DNA from: Ascarosepion bandense
Taxonomy: Eukaryota > Mollusca > Cephalopoda > Sepiida > Sepiidae
Direction: 5' to 3'
NCBI GenBank assembly: GCA_037127315.1
Contig: JBBBDQ010000310.1
Location: 1,001,001-1,065,000, forward strand
Length of the DNA stretch: 64,000 bases
A program made the position numbers and the translations under genes. A model generated the notes under the pieces. It worked only from the letters and a program-made list of their open reading frames with translations. It did no database searches and was not told the DNA's origin. The stretch's first letter is position 1. Each line of letters opens with the position of its first letter. Positions 53,091-64,000 of this stretch are shown piece by piece.

Positions 53091-54675
53091 CTCCGGACGG
53101 CACTTCCGATGGAGTATATTATTTTTGTTATTTAGCAAATAAACCTAGAATTAGATATTAAACATAAATAAAATCGTTTATAATTTTAGTTTTAAATGTT
53201 TATATTTGGCTGCTGGTAGTTTGGCCAAACCTATGAAGAAAATTTTAGTTAGGGTTCAAATGATGCCAGCATATTTTTAAAAATGTCTTCAAAAACTGTT
53301 GCTTGATGGTAGGGGATGGACCCACTTACACATGTTGATCAATTTGGGCTGGTCATTAAGTATATCACGAGTTTCCCCTTCCCCCTTAATTTTTGTGAGC
53401 ACCTAGTTAATTCCAAAGCTTTTTACACCTATGTGAGAAGTCCAAGACTTTGGCGTCAGTTCCTTCATTTTGATTGTTCATGTCTGTGAACTGGTCGTAG
53501 TGAAAAGAAAGTTCAAGATATAAAGGGTGGGAAGTGCAGGGATAGAATGCCATAAAATTAAAGACTATTTTTTTAAAAATATTGGGTTATCATTGAAACA
53601 GTTACCTTTTCATTCTCGTAGAGTCAACTTCTTTCAGACTAAAAACTGAAAAACCAAAGAAAATTTGACTTCTTTTTGTCTTTTAACTCGATTTTAAAGA
53701 AATTTAAAACATGCTTTAAGAAACAAATGAAAAATGAATTGCTAGCAATTTTTTATTAACTTTTATTTCATATTTCAAATTATATTTGAAGGTAATGTGA
53801 AATTTTAAATTGTTTTCTTTGTAGAAGTAGATCTGTGGTGAATACGGAATTAAAAGTAACTCTCTTCTCTTCACTTTTACAAAAATTCACAATTCAGTGT
53901 GAAATCTAATTTTAACCAACAGAAAAAGTATTGAACCTGTACTGAAAGAAAAAGACGAAGCCAAACTTCGCGATCCTATGTTAAATTAATTTTCTAACCA
54001 ATGAAATGAAGCGATTTGCAAAACTGAGATAAAAGTTAAACAAGCCTATGTGAAAAAGTAAATCGGTATAAAAATAAGAAAGTCAAATCAGTCAGTCAGG
54101 TGGAAGCGGAAATTAAAGACGACATCGCTAAAATGTAATAAAAACTTCAAACAACTGACCCACACATAAAGTCCCGTCACACATTTGTTCTCTTTCTCCT
54201 TTTCGTGTGATATTTTCCTTTACCTCTTCTTCATCTTCACCATTCTCGCAGTCAACAAAGAAGATAACGACAACAACAACAACAAGCTACTTCAACTGAC
54301 TCCTAATAACTAACGTCCAATAAATACAATTTTTCTTTATTACATTATCTTCCTTTTCACTTTCTCGCCAGCTATAAAAAAAGGAAAGAAACACAGACTT
54401 TATTAAACACATTCCGCTACTTACAACTAGAATGCTACCTACAGTTACAACTTTGAATTTATTTGACTCCTCATTGAAAATTTAACTCCTACAAGTTGAT
54501 GTTTAGTTCATAAAATTCTGTTCTGTTAATAAATTTCTACTTTAACATACTAACGAACTCATTTTATTCTTCCAACCTTCAACATTCTGATGATATCTAA
54601 TAATCCTAAGTTGCCGAGAGTTACAAGGCCAGTTTAATAAACATTCAACCGGCTTCCTTTCTTTCAATTGTACTA
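53091..54675. other. Anonymous AT-rich stretch
   Basis: No recognised element. A small ACAACAACA repeat occurs near 54,270-54,283. Nothing coding is supported. Confidence 0.45.
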
Positions 54676-55010
54676 TAGGAGGCACCTCCACTTTTTCACT
54701 AAAAAAAACATAGCATGATAAAAATAGCCTCAACTCAATAAAAACAGAGTTTTATCCTCGTAAAAAGAAAAAACAAAGTATTTGTTATTATTTTTATGTT
54801 TTTAAATCCCTTCGAAATTTTAGTTATTTTTTTACGTCAGCGATTGACGTAGTAAATTACATTAAGTGTTTTTGCCCTTTTTCCAGTAAAAAAAAAAACA
54901 AACTAAAAAACATTGATTTGGAAATTCTTGTAAAAATCAAATAATTGTTACATTTTAATGAAATTTTTGGGACGTATTCACAAATAAATGAAATTATTTT
55001 ATACTATAGG
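54676..55010 (+). mobile_element. Family X element, copy X4, left part only
   Basis: Begins TAGGAGGCACCTCCACTTTT (54,676), a variant of the family end, and continues with the same internal order as X1/X3: the AATAAAAACAGAG-like segment, CCCTTCGAAATTTT, then GATTTGGAAATTCTTGTAAAAATC to about 55,010. The rest is missing. Same orientation as X3, whose left end starts only ~620 bases later. Confidence 0.6.
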
Positions 55011-55617
55011 GGCTGTTGGATTTTCTCACACATTTTGCTCAGTTTTTATCCAAATTTTGGATAAAATTGATTGTTGGTCTGCATTGTTTTGTCAACCTTA
55101 TATATAATCTTGGTTTTACTTTCAAGTTTGAAACTTTAAATAAAAATCTCCCAATCCTATCTTTTATTCACAGATGAAAAGAATAAAACCAATTGATTAT
55201 CAGTTTCGGGAATAGAAAAGATAATGAGAGACAAAGAGGAGCATTGGAAGCGTTTTTTAATGAAGGCAGTAAAAACATAAATTGCACACCATTAAAAACA
55301 AATAAACTATATTAGAGCAAATGAAAATCACTAATTTGACAATTTCAGAAATCCTAATTTTTCACATAACTAGAGAACTTACCGTAAGTTCTCTAATTAT
55401 GAGAAAAAAAATAACCTCCTGTAAAGCATCCTCTTCACTAACGCCTTACAAATTTTGCTATTTGAATTATATAAAATCGCATCGCTTGTTATGATTTTTC
55501 CAAAAAAGGAACTTCATAAACTTTCTTTAGCCATTCAGTTTTGAAATAAATAAGTAAAATTTGTCCAATTTGCATAATGCGTTACTATTAGTATTAACGT
55601 CTCTTATATAAACATTC
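55011..55617. other. Anonymous stretch between two X copies
   Basis: AT-rich with no recognisable protein. It starts where X4 stops, so it may be an insertion into X4 or unrelated sequence. Confidence 0.4.
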
Positions 55618-55625
55618 CCTCTAAT

Positions 55626-57212
55626 TACCTCCACTAAATCACTGAAAAACAACACTATTATGAAGAAAACAGGTTACAAACTTAATAAAAACGAATTTTT
55701 TCTATCAAATATTTATGTTATTAAGAGGAAAGATAAAAGTATTTTTAATTATTTTTTAAATTTTTTAATCCTTTCTAACGCGTTCGAAATTTTGGTAAAA
55801 TCTTGTTTTTATTTTAGCGTGGAGCTAAATCGTTACGAGTGTTTATAATGGGAAACGTAATATTACATCACTCAGTTTTTTCCGGTGACAAACACATTAA
55901 TTTGGAAATTCTTGCAAAAATCAAATAATTGTCGGATTTAAATTAAACTTTCAGGATTTATTTACAAATGAATAAAATTATTTTTGAAATCATTATTTTT
56001 TAACAAATCTTTGTAAAAATATTTTTAACGTCTGTTACCCACACCCTCTACGTAAATTCATGAAATTTCAAGAAATTAAATTCTGTAGGCAAAATTGGTT
56101 TTATTAATTAAACGCAGGACTCATTTGGGAATTTTTTTTTTTTTTTTTACTATTTTTTTCAACCACTTAGCCCCTTTTACAGAAAATCTACTCCCAATAG
56201 TAAAATAAAAAAATCAATAAAAGTATGGCATTATTTAATTAGATAAATTTTTTAATTGCTTTAATAAATAATATTAATTAAGTACATTATAGTCTGAAGA
56301 ATTTTTTTCGATTAATAATGAAATTTTAAAAGAATTGTTTTCATTTTTTAATTATAATAATTTATAAAGTTTCAAAAATATTTTTAAGATATTTCAAAGA
56401 CTTGTAGACTTTATGTTGGTAAGTTATTAAGTGAAGACTATATTTACTAATCGAAAATGGAAAAGTTTAATACAAATCATCGAGCCTATATTTACTAATC
56501 GAAAATGGAAAAGTTTAATACAAATCATCATATTTTTTAAATAATTTTTAACTTTTTTGTGTATTTGATGTTTGTTTTTTGTTTTGTTTTGTTTTCTTTG
56601 TTTGTTTGTTTATTTTTTTTTTTTTTTTTTGCATGATAATTTCTGTGTGCACATTAAAAGGTCATGTGTTCACGGTTTCTTCCTGTTACAGGAACAAAAT
56701 TTTGACAATTTTATCTATTCCGATCGCCATACACTTTTCTTATCCCGCATCTGTCGAGTTGTCATCACATTTCAAAAACGGGTAACAGGTCATAAAGTTC
56801 AACACTGTTTTACAAAGAGTTTAGTTTTAAATATTTCATGCGATAAATAAGTAATACTTGAGTTAATCAGATTAATTTGGCATTAAATTTGTTAATTTTC
56901 CAAAAATAATATGTCACAGATGTATATTTTATTTTGGCAAGATTTTTAAAACCGAGAATTAACTTTTGTTTATAAATGTGTTGATCGCTCAAAAATGGCC
57001 GAAACATTGAAAAAATAAAAAATCTCGAAAGTTTAGATTCCAATCAATATAATTTCTGTTTGAAATACAACAAAGTATTTTGCTTACTGAAAATAGTAAA
57101 TTTAATCATTTAGCTTTCAATTAAAACTAAAATAAAAGTTTCAAAAAACTTTTTTTTTTATTTCAAAGATTCAATTTAAAAGTTAGTTATCGAAAATGAG
57201 TGGTGGTACCTA
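55626..57212 (+). mobile_element. Family X element, copy X3
   Basis: A 1,587-bp copy running TACCTCCACTAAATCACTGA to GGTGGTACCTA. Flanking 8-mers CCTCTAAT (55,618-55,625) and CCTCTAAC (57,213-57,220) match at 7 of 8, consistent with an aged 8-bp target duplication. The left end lacks the outermost TAGG seen in X1. It contains a 48-bp tandem duplication at 56,438-56,529 and T-runs near 56,130 and 56,613. The ORFs at 56,572-56,850 are low-complexity readings, not genes. Confidence 0.75.
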
Positions 57213-58402
57213 CCTCTAACTGATTGTGATAAACTTTTATGAACAATGGATCTGTCCAAAAGAAAATAAACTAAGTGTGACACCTCGGTCGCTGGCTGGC
57301 TCTCTGCCTCTGGTCCGGAACTTGTTGTGATGATGATGCTATCGGAACCTGAGCGGGTTGATGCTATCGAAACGGCACCAATTATGACGACGCTCTTGGG
57401 TAGCTAATCGTGATGATGGCCTCATCACAGTAGCAGGTCCTCAAGACTTCTATTACAACGGTGAACTTTTCTGCCCACGCTGTGTTCTTTGATCTCAGAA
57501 AAGTCACGTTGAAAACCCGGTAGCCGTCTCTTTACCACCTCAGACCAGATCGGACATACGGGCACACTTGCATTGAAAAAAATTAAATACGGCACCAAAA
57601 AAAAAAAATATATGAATAAATTCAAAGACGCCTGGATGAGTTACGAAAGAAAGTCTTTATATATAAAATAAAAAAAATAACTGATTATAAAAGCAGAATA
57701 TACAATCGCCGAATTTCAAAGTTTGCAAAGGAGAGAAGAATTCGTTTAAGTAATCAGAGCTTTCAATTTTCCAAATAAAAAACAAGTCTTTTCATAATGG
57801 TGCGAAGTTTTCGTTAAGAATAATCAAAGCTTTCAATTTTCAAAATAAAAACAAGTCTTTCCCAGCTCTTTAGCGAAACTTTTACGGAAACGGCTGAAGT
57901 GGAGTAACGTGGCAGCTGGCGGTGGGGTCGTTTGGTCTCTGTCGCTCGACAGCTCTGAAAATCTTCCAAATTCTCTCAAATTCTTGGCTCTTTACCGAAG
58001 TTTTACGGAAACGGCCGAAGTTGAGCACTCTGGTAATAATAGTAGATTCGTCTTGTCTCCTTCGCTCGGCAATAACAAAAATCTCCTTTCAGCTAGTTTA
58101 ACTCTTTCTCGGTTCATTCAGTTTCTATACATCCTTAGCTAGGACTCTATCGGAGGCGCATTATTTGACTTTAACTCTTTTGTCGATCGGCGGCAGGCTT
58201 TTCTACGTTTCTTTATATCTTCAGCCATGAGTTCTACGGCTGGCATCCCAATCGGCATAGCTCCCGATTGGGAACTCTTTTCCCCTTAATCGTTACATCT
58301 TGACTGCAGCTAACTAGATAAAACTCAGAGTCCCGACTTTTATAGTTGTCACCAATTCTCTTGGGGGATGGACTGACTATCTATGCGACTCATAACTTTG
58401 AC

Positions 58403-59940
58403 TTCTTCTTCTTCTTCTATGTGCCCTGTCCCTTCAGGACGTAGGCGATCATGGATCTCCACGTCTCCCTATCCCTTGTGGCTCTTAGTATGTTTGCTCC
58501 TGTTGCTCCTGGCAACCCCCGTTCCGTCATCCACCTGATCAGACTCTGCCTTCCTCTGTCTCTCCTTCCTTCTATCTGACCAGTCAGTATCAGGTTCTCC
58601 AGGCTCTCCTTCCTCATTGCATGTCCCAGGAACTTCAGTTGTCTCTTCCTGATGCTCAGCATCAATTTCCTTTTTGTTGCCATTCTTTCTAACACTTCGT
58701 CGTTGCTTGTATGCTCAGTCCACGATATCCGTAGCATCCTTCTGTAGAACCACATTTCGGCCGCTTCCAGTTTTGTCCTCATTTTCGATGATATTGTCCA
58801 GCATTCACAGCCGTACTGAAGAACTGACATCACGTAGCAGTCTAGCACTCTTTTCTTCGTTTCTATTGAGATCTTCCTGTGTGTTAGTATTTTGCTCATC
58901 TTCTGGAACGCGTCCTTTGCCATGCCAATTCGCCTTCGGATCTCCGTGTCGCACTTTCCATCTCCTGTTAGAACACTTCCTAGGTACTTAAATTCTTGGA
59001 CTTGTTTGATTCTGTTTTCCCCCACCTGTATTTGGCATTTTGGGCTGTATCTTTTGCTGATGACCATGCACTTAGTTTTCTTAAAGTTTATTTGTAGTCC
59101 CTTCTTGTCACTCTCCACTGCTACTTTCTGTATGAGATCTTGCAGTTTCCTTTCCGTGTCCGCAATCAGTACTGTATCGTCCGCGTATCTTATGTTGTTC
59201 AGGTTGTGGCCTCCAATAATAAATCCTGGTGTGTCATCTAGGGTCCTCAAAATATTCTCGCTGTATAGGTTGAACAAATCTGGTGAAAAGACACATCCTT
59301 GTCTTACGCCTTTTTCTATCTTTGTGTATCTACTGAGGTCGTTACCTGTCCGTATGCAGGCCGTTTGCTGCCAGTAGAGATTCTTGATTATTCTTATATC
59401 TTTGCCGAAAATGTCGAGGTTGCCTATCATTTCCATCAATTCTTTGTGTCGTATTTTGTCGAATGCTTTCGCGTAATCAATGAAGCATAGGTACAAGTCT
59501 TTCTTCATTTGTAATGCCCTTTCAGAGAGCATCCTAATCATGAATATGGCGTTCCTTGTTCCAGTGTCTTTGACGAACCCGCACTGTTCCTGTCCTATCT
59601 CTGGCCTGATTCTGCTTCTCGCTCTATTCATCAAGATTCTGACAATCAGTTTTGTAATGTGACTCATTAAGCTGATAGTTCTGTGTAGTTCACACTCGTT
59701 TGCACCTGGTTTCTTCGGCAGTGCTATAAATATCGACTTGCATAGGTCTTCTGGTATTATTCCGCTGCTATAAATTTCGTTTATTATGTCAGTAATCTTT
59801 TCTATGCCATATTCTTCTAAGGCTGTCAGCAGCTCTATCACTATGCCATCTGGGCCAGGTGCTTTATTTCTGTTCATTTTGGCCATTGCAGCTTCCACTT
59901 CGGATTTCCGGTCCATCCATCTCCTTGTGTATTCTCGGTT
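58403..59940 (-). mobile_element. RTE-type LINE, 5'-truncated, nested in solo LTR B
   Basis: On the minus strand it begins near 59,940 inside the ORF and ends at 58,403 in (GAA)5, a short tandem tail typical of RTE-type elements instead of poly-A. LTR sequence matching copy A resumes on each side (TTATTTTCCACC on the right, GACTCATAACTTTGAC on the left). The endonuclease is missing. Confidence 0.85.
58417..59916 (-). CDS. RTE-type reverse transcriptase, intact 499-codon frame
   Basis: Uninterrupted from Met at 59,916 to TAG at 58,419-58,417. RT blocks in order: [16 protein letters not shown] (residues ~14-29), FIALPKKPG (~62), [13 protein letters not shown] (~80), [18 protein letters not shown] (~142), [16 protein letters not shown] (~202), [12 protein letters not shown] with the catalytic Asp pair (~241) and [12 protein letters not shown]. 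The C-terminal region has [27 protein letters not shown] and [12 protein letters not shown]. No EN domain because of 5' truncation, so it cannot be a complete element, yet the open frame implies recent insertion. Forward ORFs at 58,674-59,662 are antisense shadows. Confidence 0.92.
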   Translation of the reverse strand: MDRKSEVEAAMAKMNRNKAPGPDGIVIELLTALEEYGIEKITDIINEIYSSGIIPEDLCKSIFIALPKKPGANECELHRTISLMSHITKLIVRILMNRARSRIRPEIGQEQCGFVKDTGTRNAIFMIRMLSERALQMKKDLYLCFIDYAKAFDKIRHKELMEMIGNLDIFGKDIRIIKNLYWQQTACIRTGNDLSRYTKIEKGVRQGCVFSPDLFNLYSENILRTLDDTPGFIIGGHNLNNIRYADDTVLIADTERKLQDLIQKVAVESDKKGLQINFKKTKCMVISKRYSPKCQIQVGENRIKQVQEFKYLGSVLTGDGKCDTEIRRRIGMAKDAFQKMSKILTHRKISIETKKRVLDCYVMSVLQYGCECWTISSKMRTKLEAAEMWFYRRMLRISWTEHTSNDEVLERMATKRKLMLSIRKRQLKFLGHAMRKESLENLILTGQIEGRRDRGRQSLIRWMTERGLPGATGANILRATRDRETWRSMIAYVLKGQGT

Positions 59941-60415
59941 GTTTAGTGAGGTTATTTTCCACCTACACGATTTAAAGAGGAGTTATGGCTCAACGAATGA
60001 ACTATCAGCACCTCATATGACGTAATGTCTTTTTGTCCTCTTCTTCTCAATTACATCATCTTGGGTTTTCAAAAAATTTTATAATTATTTCCTAGCAGAT
60101 GTGGGATCAATGACTTGACCCTAATTTAACCCCATCAAGAGTCCTGACAAGTTGTGACTATTGCAATTTCTCACTTCCACTGGCCCAAAACAATTCACTT
60201 GGAATACAATGAAAAAAAAAGTTTTTTTCTTTTTCGCCAATTTTCAGCTAATTTCTCTATGTTTCGGACTTTACAAGTTCATAAGTATTTATTTTTTTTA
60301 ACAGAACTCATATCGCGAATTACAATAAAGCACAATTAACAACACCACTAATAACAATTTCCCTCACTCCGTTGTATTAAACTAAAAAGTATATTTACGT
60401 GGAAATAGGGTTACA

Positions 60416-62430
60416 TAAGTATACTGCCGCAATTTTGTTTTGTTTTCCTCCCTCTGCGCGCTACCAAACCTTAGCTGACCACTGCTGGCGGCTCTGCAAA
60501 TGTGTGTTAAACAACAGCAAACCCTGGAACCCTCCTTTATTAAATAAATTTGAGGTTCTCATAGCCACAGCGGACAAGATCAAGTGTTTTGCTGACAAAT
60601 TCTCGAACTCCACATTTGACGTACCCACACCTGACTTCCTACTTAGAACTAAGGTTCAACTGAGTGACATATCCCTCTCTGGACTCTAACATAATTTCTA
60701 GGCTTGACTCCCAAAAAGCAAGCAAAGGAGACGGAATCCCAGTCGTCGGCCTAAAGAAATGTGCTCCTGAATTCTTCCCTGTCTTTTCTAAACTCGACAA
60801 CTATTGCTTCTCTGCTTCTTTCTTTTCTGCTTGTAGGAAGTCCTTCTCTGTAGTTCCTGTCTTTAACAACTCTGGAAAACCCTCAGACCCTTCTAATTAT
60901 CACCCTATCAGCTTTCTACTGATTTTTAGCAAAGTGTTCGAGGCTATTGTCAATGCTGAAGTGATACAGAATCTCACATCCCGCAAACAATATGGCTTCC
61001 GCTTCACCAGATCTAACGACCATCATCGAATGCATATAAGGCTCTCGATAAGAACGGCGAAGCTCGACCTGTTGCCCTGAATATCTCCAAAGCGTTCAAC
61101 AGGGCTTAGCATGCTGGCCTTCTTCACAATCCAAAGTGCTATGGTATAAATGAACGCTTGTTCGATCTAATCGTTCCTGTCAAATAGTATAATGAAGGTC
61201 GTATTGAACGGGCATGCTTACAAATTATGTTACACAAGCGCGGGTGTCCCTCAAGGTTCTATCCTAGGTCCTACGTTCTTCCTGATATTCATCAATGATT
61301 TTCCTGATGAAATCAGTTTACAAATAGGCATATACGCTGACAACACCACTCTTTACTCCCGTCTCAATAAGAGATCTGCCGAGCTTAACATAGTAAACCT
61401 TGATGCTGCTCTTGAAAAGGGCCACCAATCTGTGGTGGACTGGGCAAAAAATGGTTCGTAAATTTCATTGCTTCCAAAACGAAGCTGCTCTCCTTTAACC
61501 ACCACAGACTAACTCTCTTATCGATCATGCTAGTCTCCCAGAAAGCAATACACTGCCTAACCCCGCCTTACTCTCTCAGCCGACCTCAAGTGAAACGACT
61601 ACATCGAATCAATAGCTACAGTTACTGCTAGAAAGGTCGAGTCACTGTGTCGGTCCAGGAAGTCAAAAATCAGAATATTTTTTGTCAGAGTCCATCTTGC
61701 ATATTTACAAATCTACTATTTGAATTTAATACTGTTGCCATATCTGGTCGTGTGCTCCTGTTATTCATCTCAAGGTTATCAACAAAACTCAAAGAAGGAC
61801 CTGCAATGTAATCTATCCCGATTTGGCAGCTCGACTTTAGTCGCTATGCCAAGCCAGAAAGTTTTTCTCGTCAGAATCTTGCACATTATATTGAATAACG
61901 TTGCCATATCTGGTCAGGCACTCCTACTGTTCATCTCATGATTTTTGACAAAATCCAAAGGAAGATCTGCAATGTAATTGGTCCAGATTTGGCTGCTTGC
62001 CTCCAGCCACTTTCTCATCAACGGAATATGGCTCACCTCTGTCTTTTCTACAAATATTTTCATGGCTTCTGCTCTGACGAGCAGAAGTCATGAAAATGTG
62101 CCCCGCCCTCATCAATTTACCCGTGCAACTAGATTGGCAATTGGCTCCCACCCTTTTACCGTCTAAATAGACAAAGGTAACCGCCAATGCTACACCAGCA
62201 GTTTCTTTCCTCGCACTTCCCATTGCTTGCTTCCCTGATATTTACGATCTCCAAAACTTTAAATACAACGTTATTTGACATCTACTATCTTCATGACTCC
62301 CACCCTCTTTTACCCTTTCTACAACATCACCTATACTGTTTTCTTTTCTGTCAGCCATCTCTTTTCAGTGTAACTATTTGCGCACCAGTGGTAGTATTGC
62401 CTTGCTTGAGGTGAAACGAAAAAAAAAGAG
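60416..62430 (+). pseudogene. Jockey-type LINE, decayed ORF2 and 3' end
   Basis: Plus-strand blocks: LLNKFEVLIATADKIKCFAD and VPTPDFLLRTKVQLSD (60,535-60,675), ISRLDSQKASKGDGIPV, PVFNNSGKPSDPSNYHPISF (60,855-60,920), VPQGSILGPTFFLIFINDF, IYADNTTLYSRL with the catalytic pair changed to DN (61,330-61,365) and LNIVNLDAALEKG (61,385-61,425). Degraded C-terminal blocks are present twice: FLVRILHII with VISGQA-like readings near 61,860-61,930 repeat part of 61,680-61,790. The 3' end at 62,370-62,425 carries TGCGCACCAGTGGTAGTATT and an A-run. Several frameshifts. Confidence 0.75.
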
Positions 62431-62439
62431 CATAAATTA

Positions 62440-62700
62440 AAGATCTACATTTTCTGAATATCTGTAAATTTTACATAGAAATAAGAAAAAGCAGAATTTT
62501 CTACACATTTATGCTTTTTATTTAGCAATATGAAAATAAGCTACATTTTCTGCATATTTCTTATAAGTTGGTAAATAATCTATATTTGCACCGGTGTGTT
62601 TTTATATAGAAATATGAAAAGAAAATTACTATTCTACACATTTCATATTTGTAAATATGTGGAAATAGATTTCTACATTCTCTGTTCAAAACCCATTGAA
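62440..62700. repeat. 50-bp minisatellite, second locus, part 1
   Basis: Units such as ACACATTTATGCTTTTTATT + TAGCAATATGAAAATAAGCT + ACATTTTCTGC. Begins immediately after the 3' A-run of the Jockey copy. Units degrade toward 62,690. Confidence 0.7.
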
Positions 62701-63159
62701 CGTGGATCACAGTTTGTACTCCCAGTTTGTTCTAAGCTCATTAAAGTAGGCTCCACAATTCAGTTACGAAAAAACGCTTTTTGATTGGACAATATATATT
62801 TGTAATTATATAAATACTAAAATATAGATACTATAGATATATAGATACTAAAAACTCACTCAAGAACACCTCAAGAATACAGTCGAAGAGAGACAACTAT
62901 TCTAAACTTAACGGTAAGTTGAACGAACTATTGCCAACAAACAAAACAAACTGTTTAATTTCTGTACAAACATTCAAAAAGCTTTCCAAATTGACTATTT
63001 AAATTCCAGTTCTTTGTTGTAACATCTTCAATAATTTATTTGAACTCACAACCAAGAAATTTTATCTGTTATTCTATTTTGTACTTGTTTGTTTTCTTTT
63101 TTGTGCATTTGATCAGTAAAAAATAGAGGGTCATTTTATGTCACCACTACAATTTGGTA
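62701..63159. other. Non-repetitive interruption of the minisatellite
   Basis: Different composition from the arrays on each side. No gene recognised. It may be an insertion into the array. Confidence 0.4.
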
Positions 63160-63775
63160 AACCCACTACAAAAATATGAAAATAAGACGCATTTTTAACA
63201 CATTTACTTTTTTGATTTAGAAATAGGAAAATAAGCTTCAACTTACACACGTCTCGTCATTATTTTTTTAATATAAAAATAATTCGCATTTTCTACACAT
63301 TTTTTTCTTTATGAAAATGAGCTTCATCTTCTACATATTTTGTCTTTCTATTTTGTAAACATGAAAGCCACTATTTCGGTATTTTTTATAGTTTTATGTA
63401 AAAATATGAAAATAAGGCTACATTTACGCTTTTTATTTACAATTATGAAAATAATATATTCGTTACATTATGCTTTTTTATTTATAATAAGTTACATTTA
63501 GTGCACATTTATTTTTTTGTATTCACAATTCTGAAAATATATTTTCAAACCATTTTTATTTTTTTATTTAGAAATATGTAAATAAGCTATATTTTTTCAA
63601 CATTTGTGCTTTTGTATTCCCAAATATGAAAATAAGATACATTTTCTATACATTTATGCTTTGTTATTTAGAGACATGAAAATAATCTACATTTTCTTTA
63701 TAATTATACTTTTATATTTAGAAATGTGATAATAAGCTACATTTATTGCATATTTAAACATTTTTTTTATAATCA
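63160..63775. repeat. 50-bp minisatellite, second locus, part 2
   Basis: Roughly a dozen degenerate units. The last three (63,575-63,724) are each exactly 50 bases from AAG/AAT to the next: AAGCTATATTTTTTCAACAT + ..., AAGATACATTTTCTATACAT + ..., AATCTACATTTTCTTTATAA + .... It ends at the tail of the next Jockey copy. Confidence 0.75.
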
Positions 63776-64000
63776 TATCACCCTGAGCAAGACATTTTAC
63801 TGCCACTCTTTTGGTTTACATAAGAGGAAAGTTATGAGAAAGAGTGACAGGTTATAGGGGGTGTCAGGAAGTGGGTAAGAGAAGGATGAGAATACTGATG
63901 AGAGTGGAGTGGACGGAGAAAGGATCATGAGAGAGAGGATGCAGGTTAGTGAGATAGGAGATAACTATTGACATTTAAATTCGCTGTTGGGAAAGGAAGT
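63776..64000 (-). mobile_element. Jockey-type LINE 3' UTR, continues beyond the window
   Basis: On the minus strand the end reads GTGGCAGTAAAATGTCTTGC + TCAGGGTGATATGATTATAA, close to the end at 36,908-36,975. The purine-rich GAGAGAAAGGA-type 3' UTR and the start of the ORF end (GTCAATAG complement near 63,965) follow. The coding part lies past 64,000. Confidence 0.7.

Larger units (their letters stand above)
57276..60415 (+). mobile_element. Probable solo LTR, copy B, split by an RTE LINE
   Basis: The outer parts, 57,276-58,400 and 59,940-60,415, align with copy A (8,651-9,809). It starts TGTGACAC, ends GGGTTACA and is flanked by exact TAAG on both sides (57,272-57,275 and 60,416-60,419). 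AATAAA lies at 60,324-60,329. Two internal tandem duplications (~78 bp near 57,745-57,900 and ~120 bp near 57,865-58,085, the latter containing ACGGAAACGGC) make its left part longer than copy A. The open frame 57,909-58,142 is not conserved in copy A. Confidence 0.7.

Noticed and set aside
58674..59662. Plus-strand ORFs of 60-161 codons
   Set aside because: Antisense shadows of the RTE reverse transcriptase.

Overview
This window is AT-rich animal nuclear DNA with one recognisable host gene and a dense, layered load of transposable elements. The host gene has eight spliced coding exons on the plus strand with large introns. Everything else I can name is retrotransposon, DNA transposon, SINE-like or tandem repeat. 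Nothing bacterial is present. The mix (Jockey-type, Tx1-like and RTE-type LINEs, several Ty3/Gypsy elements, mariner relics, long CA/TA/TC/TTA microsatellites, a hammerhead-like motif beside TA repeats) fits a large lophotrochozoan genome. My best guess is a cephalopod mollusc, but that rests on remembered resemblance of the repeat families and was not checked by any search.

Positions 1-4,900 hold a decayed minus-strand LINE, with an inverted duplicate of its RNase H end and a 17-bp tandem repeat, then a decayed minus-strand Gypsy integrase. Positions 5,005-25,606 hold the 3' part of an SLC23-type nucleobase/ascorbate transporter. The eight exons join in frame with AG acceptors and GT donors, except one GC donor, and end at a clean stop codon. 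The first ~150-170 codons must lie upstream of the window. Its introns carry a probable solo LTR, a Tx1-like LINE end, two copies of a hAT-like inverted-repeat element (called family X here) and a Jockey LINE. A mariner relic sits just past the stop codon.

Positions 26,000-31,400 are mostly anonymous, with a second mariner relic, a tRNA-like SINE head and a hammerhead-ribozyme-like motif on the minus strand at 30,063-30,117. Positions 31,434-34,071 are an internally deleted Gypsy element with both LTRs and an integrase whose catalytic triad is intact. Positions 35,290-41,000 hold another X copy, a SINE-like insertion flanked by 27-28 bp direct repeats, and tail-to-tail Jockey copies.

Positions 41,050-48,960 are a retrotransposon nest. 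A plus-strand Gypsy element with gag, protease, RT and integrase, all broken, appears inserted into the gag of a minus-strand Gypsy element, next to the gag of a third. Positions 49,200-64,000 hold more Jockey copies in both orientations, a 50-bp minisatellite found at two loci, two X copies, and a second copy of the probable solo LTR that is itself split by an RTE-type LINE with an intact 499-codon ORF.

The items most worth a second look are the hammerhead-like motif, the unusual substitutions in the transporter's NAT signature, the X family with its inverted repeats and target duplications, and the nested insertions, which give a relative chronology.
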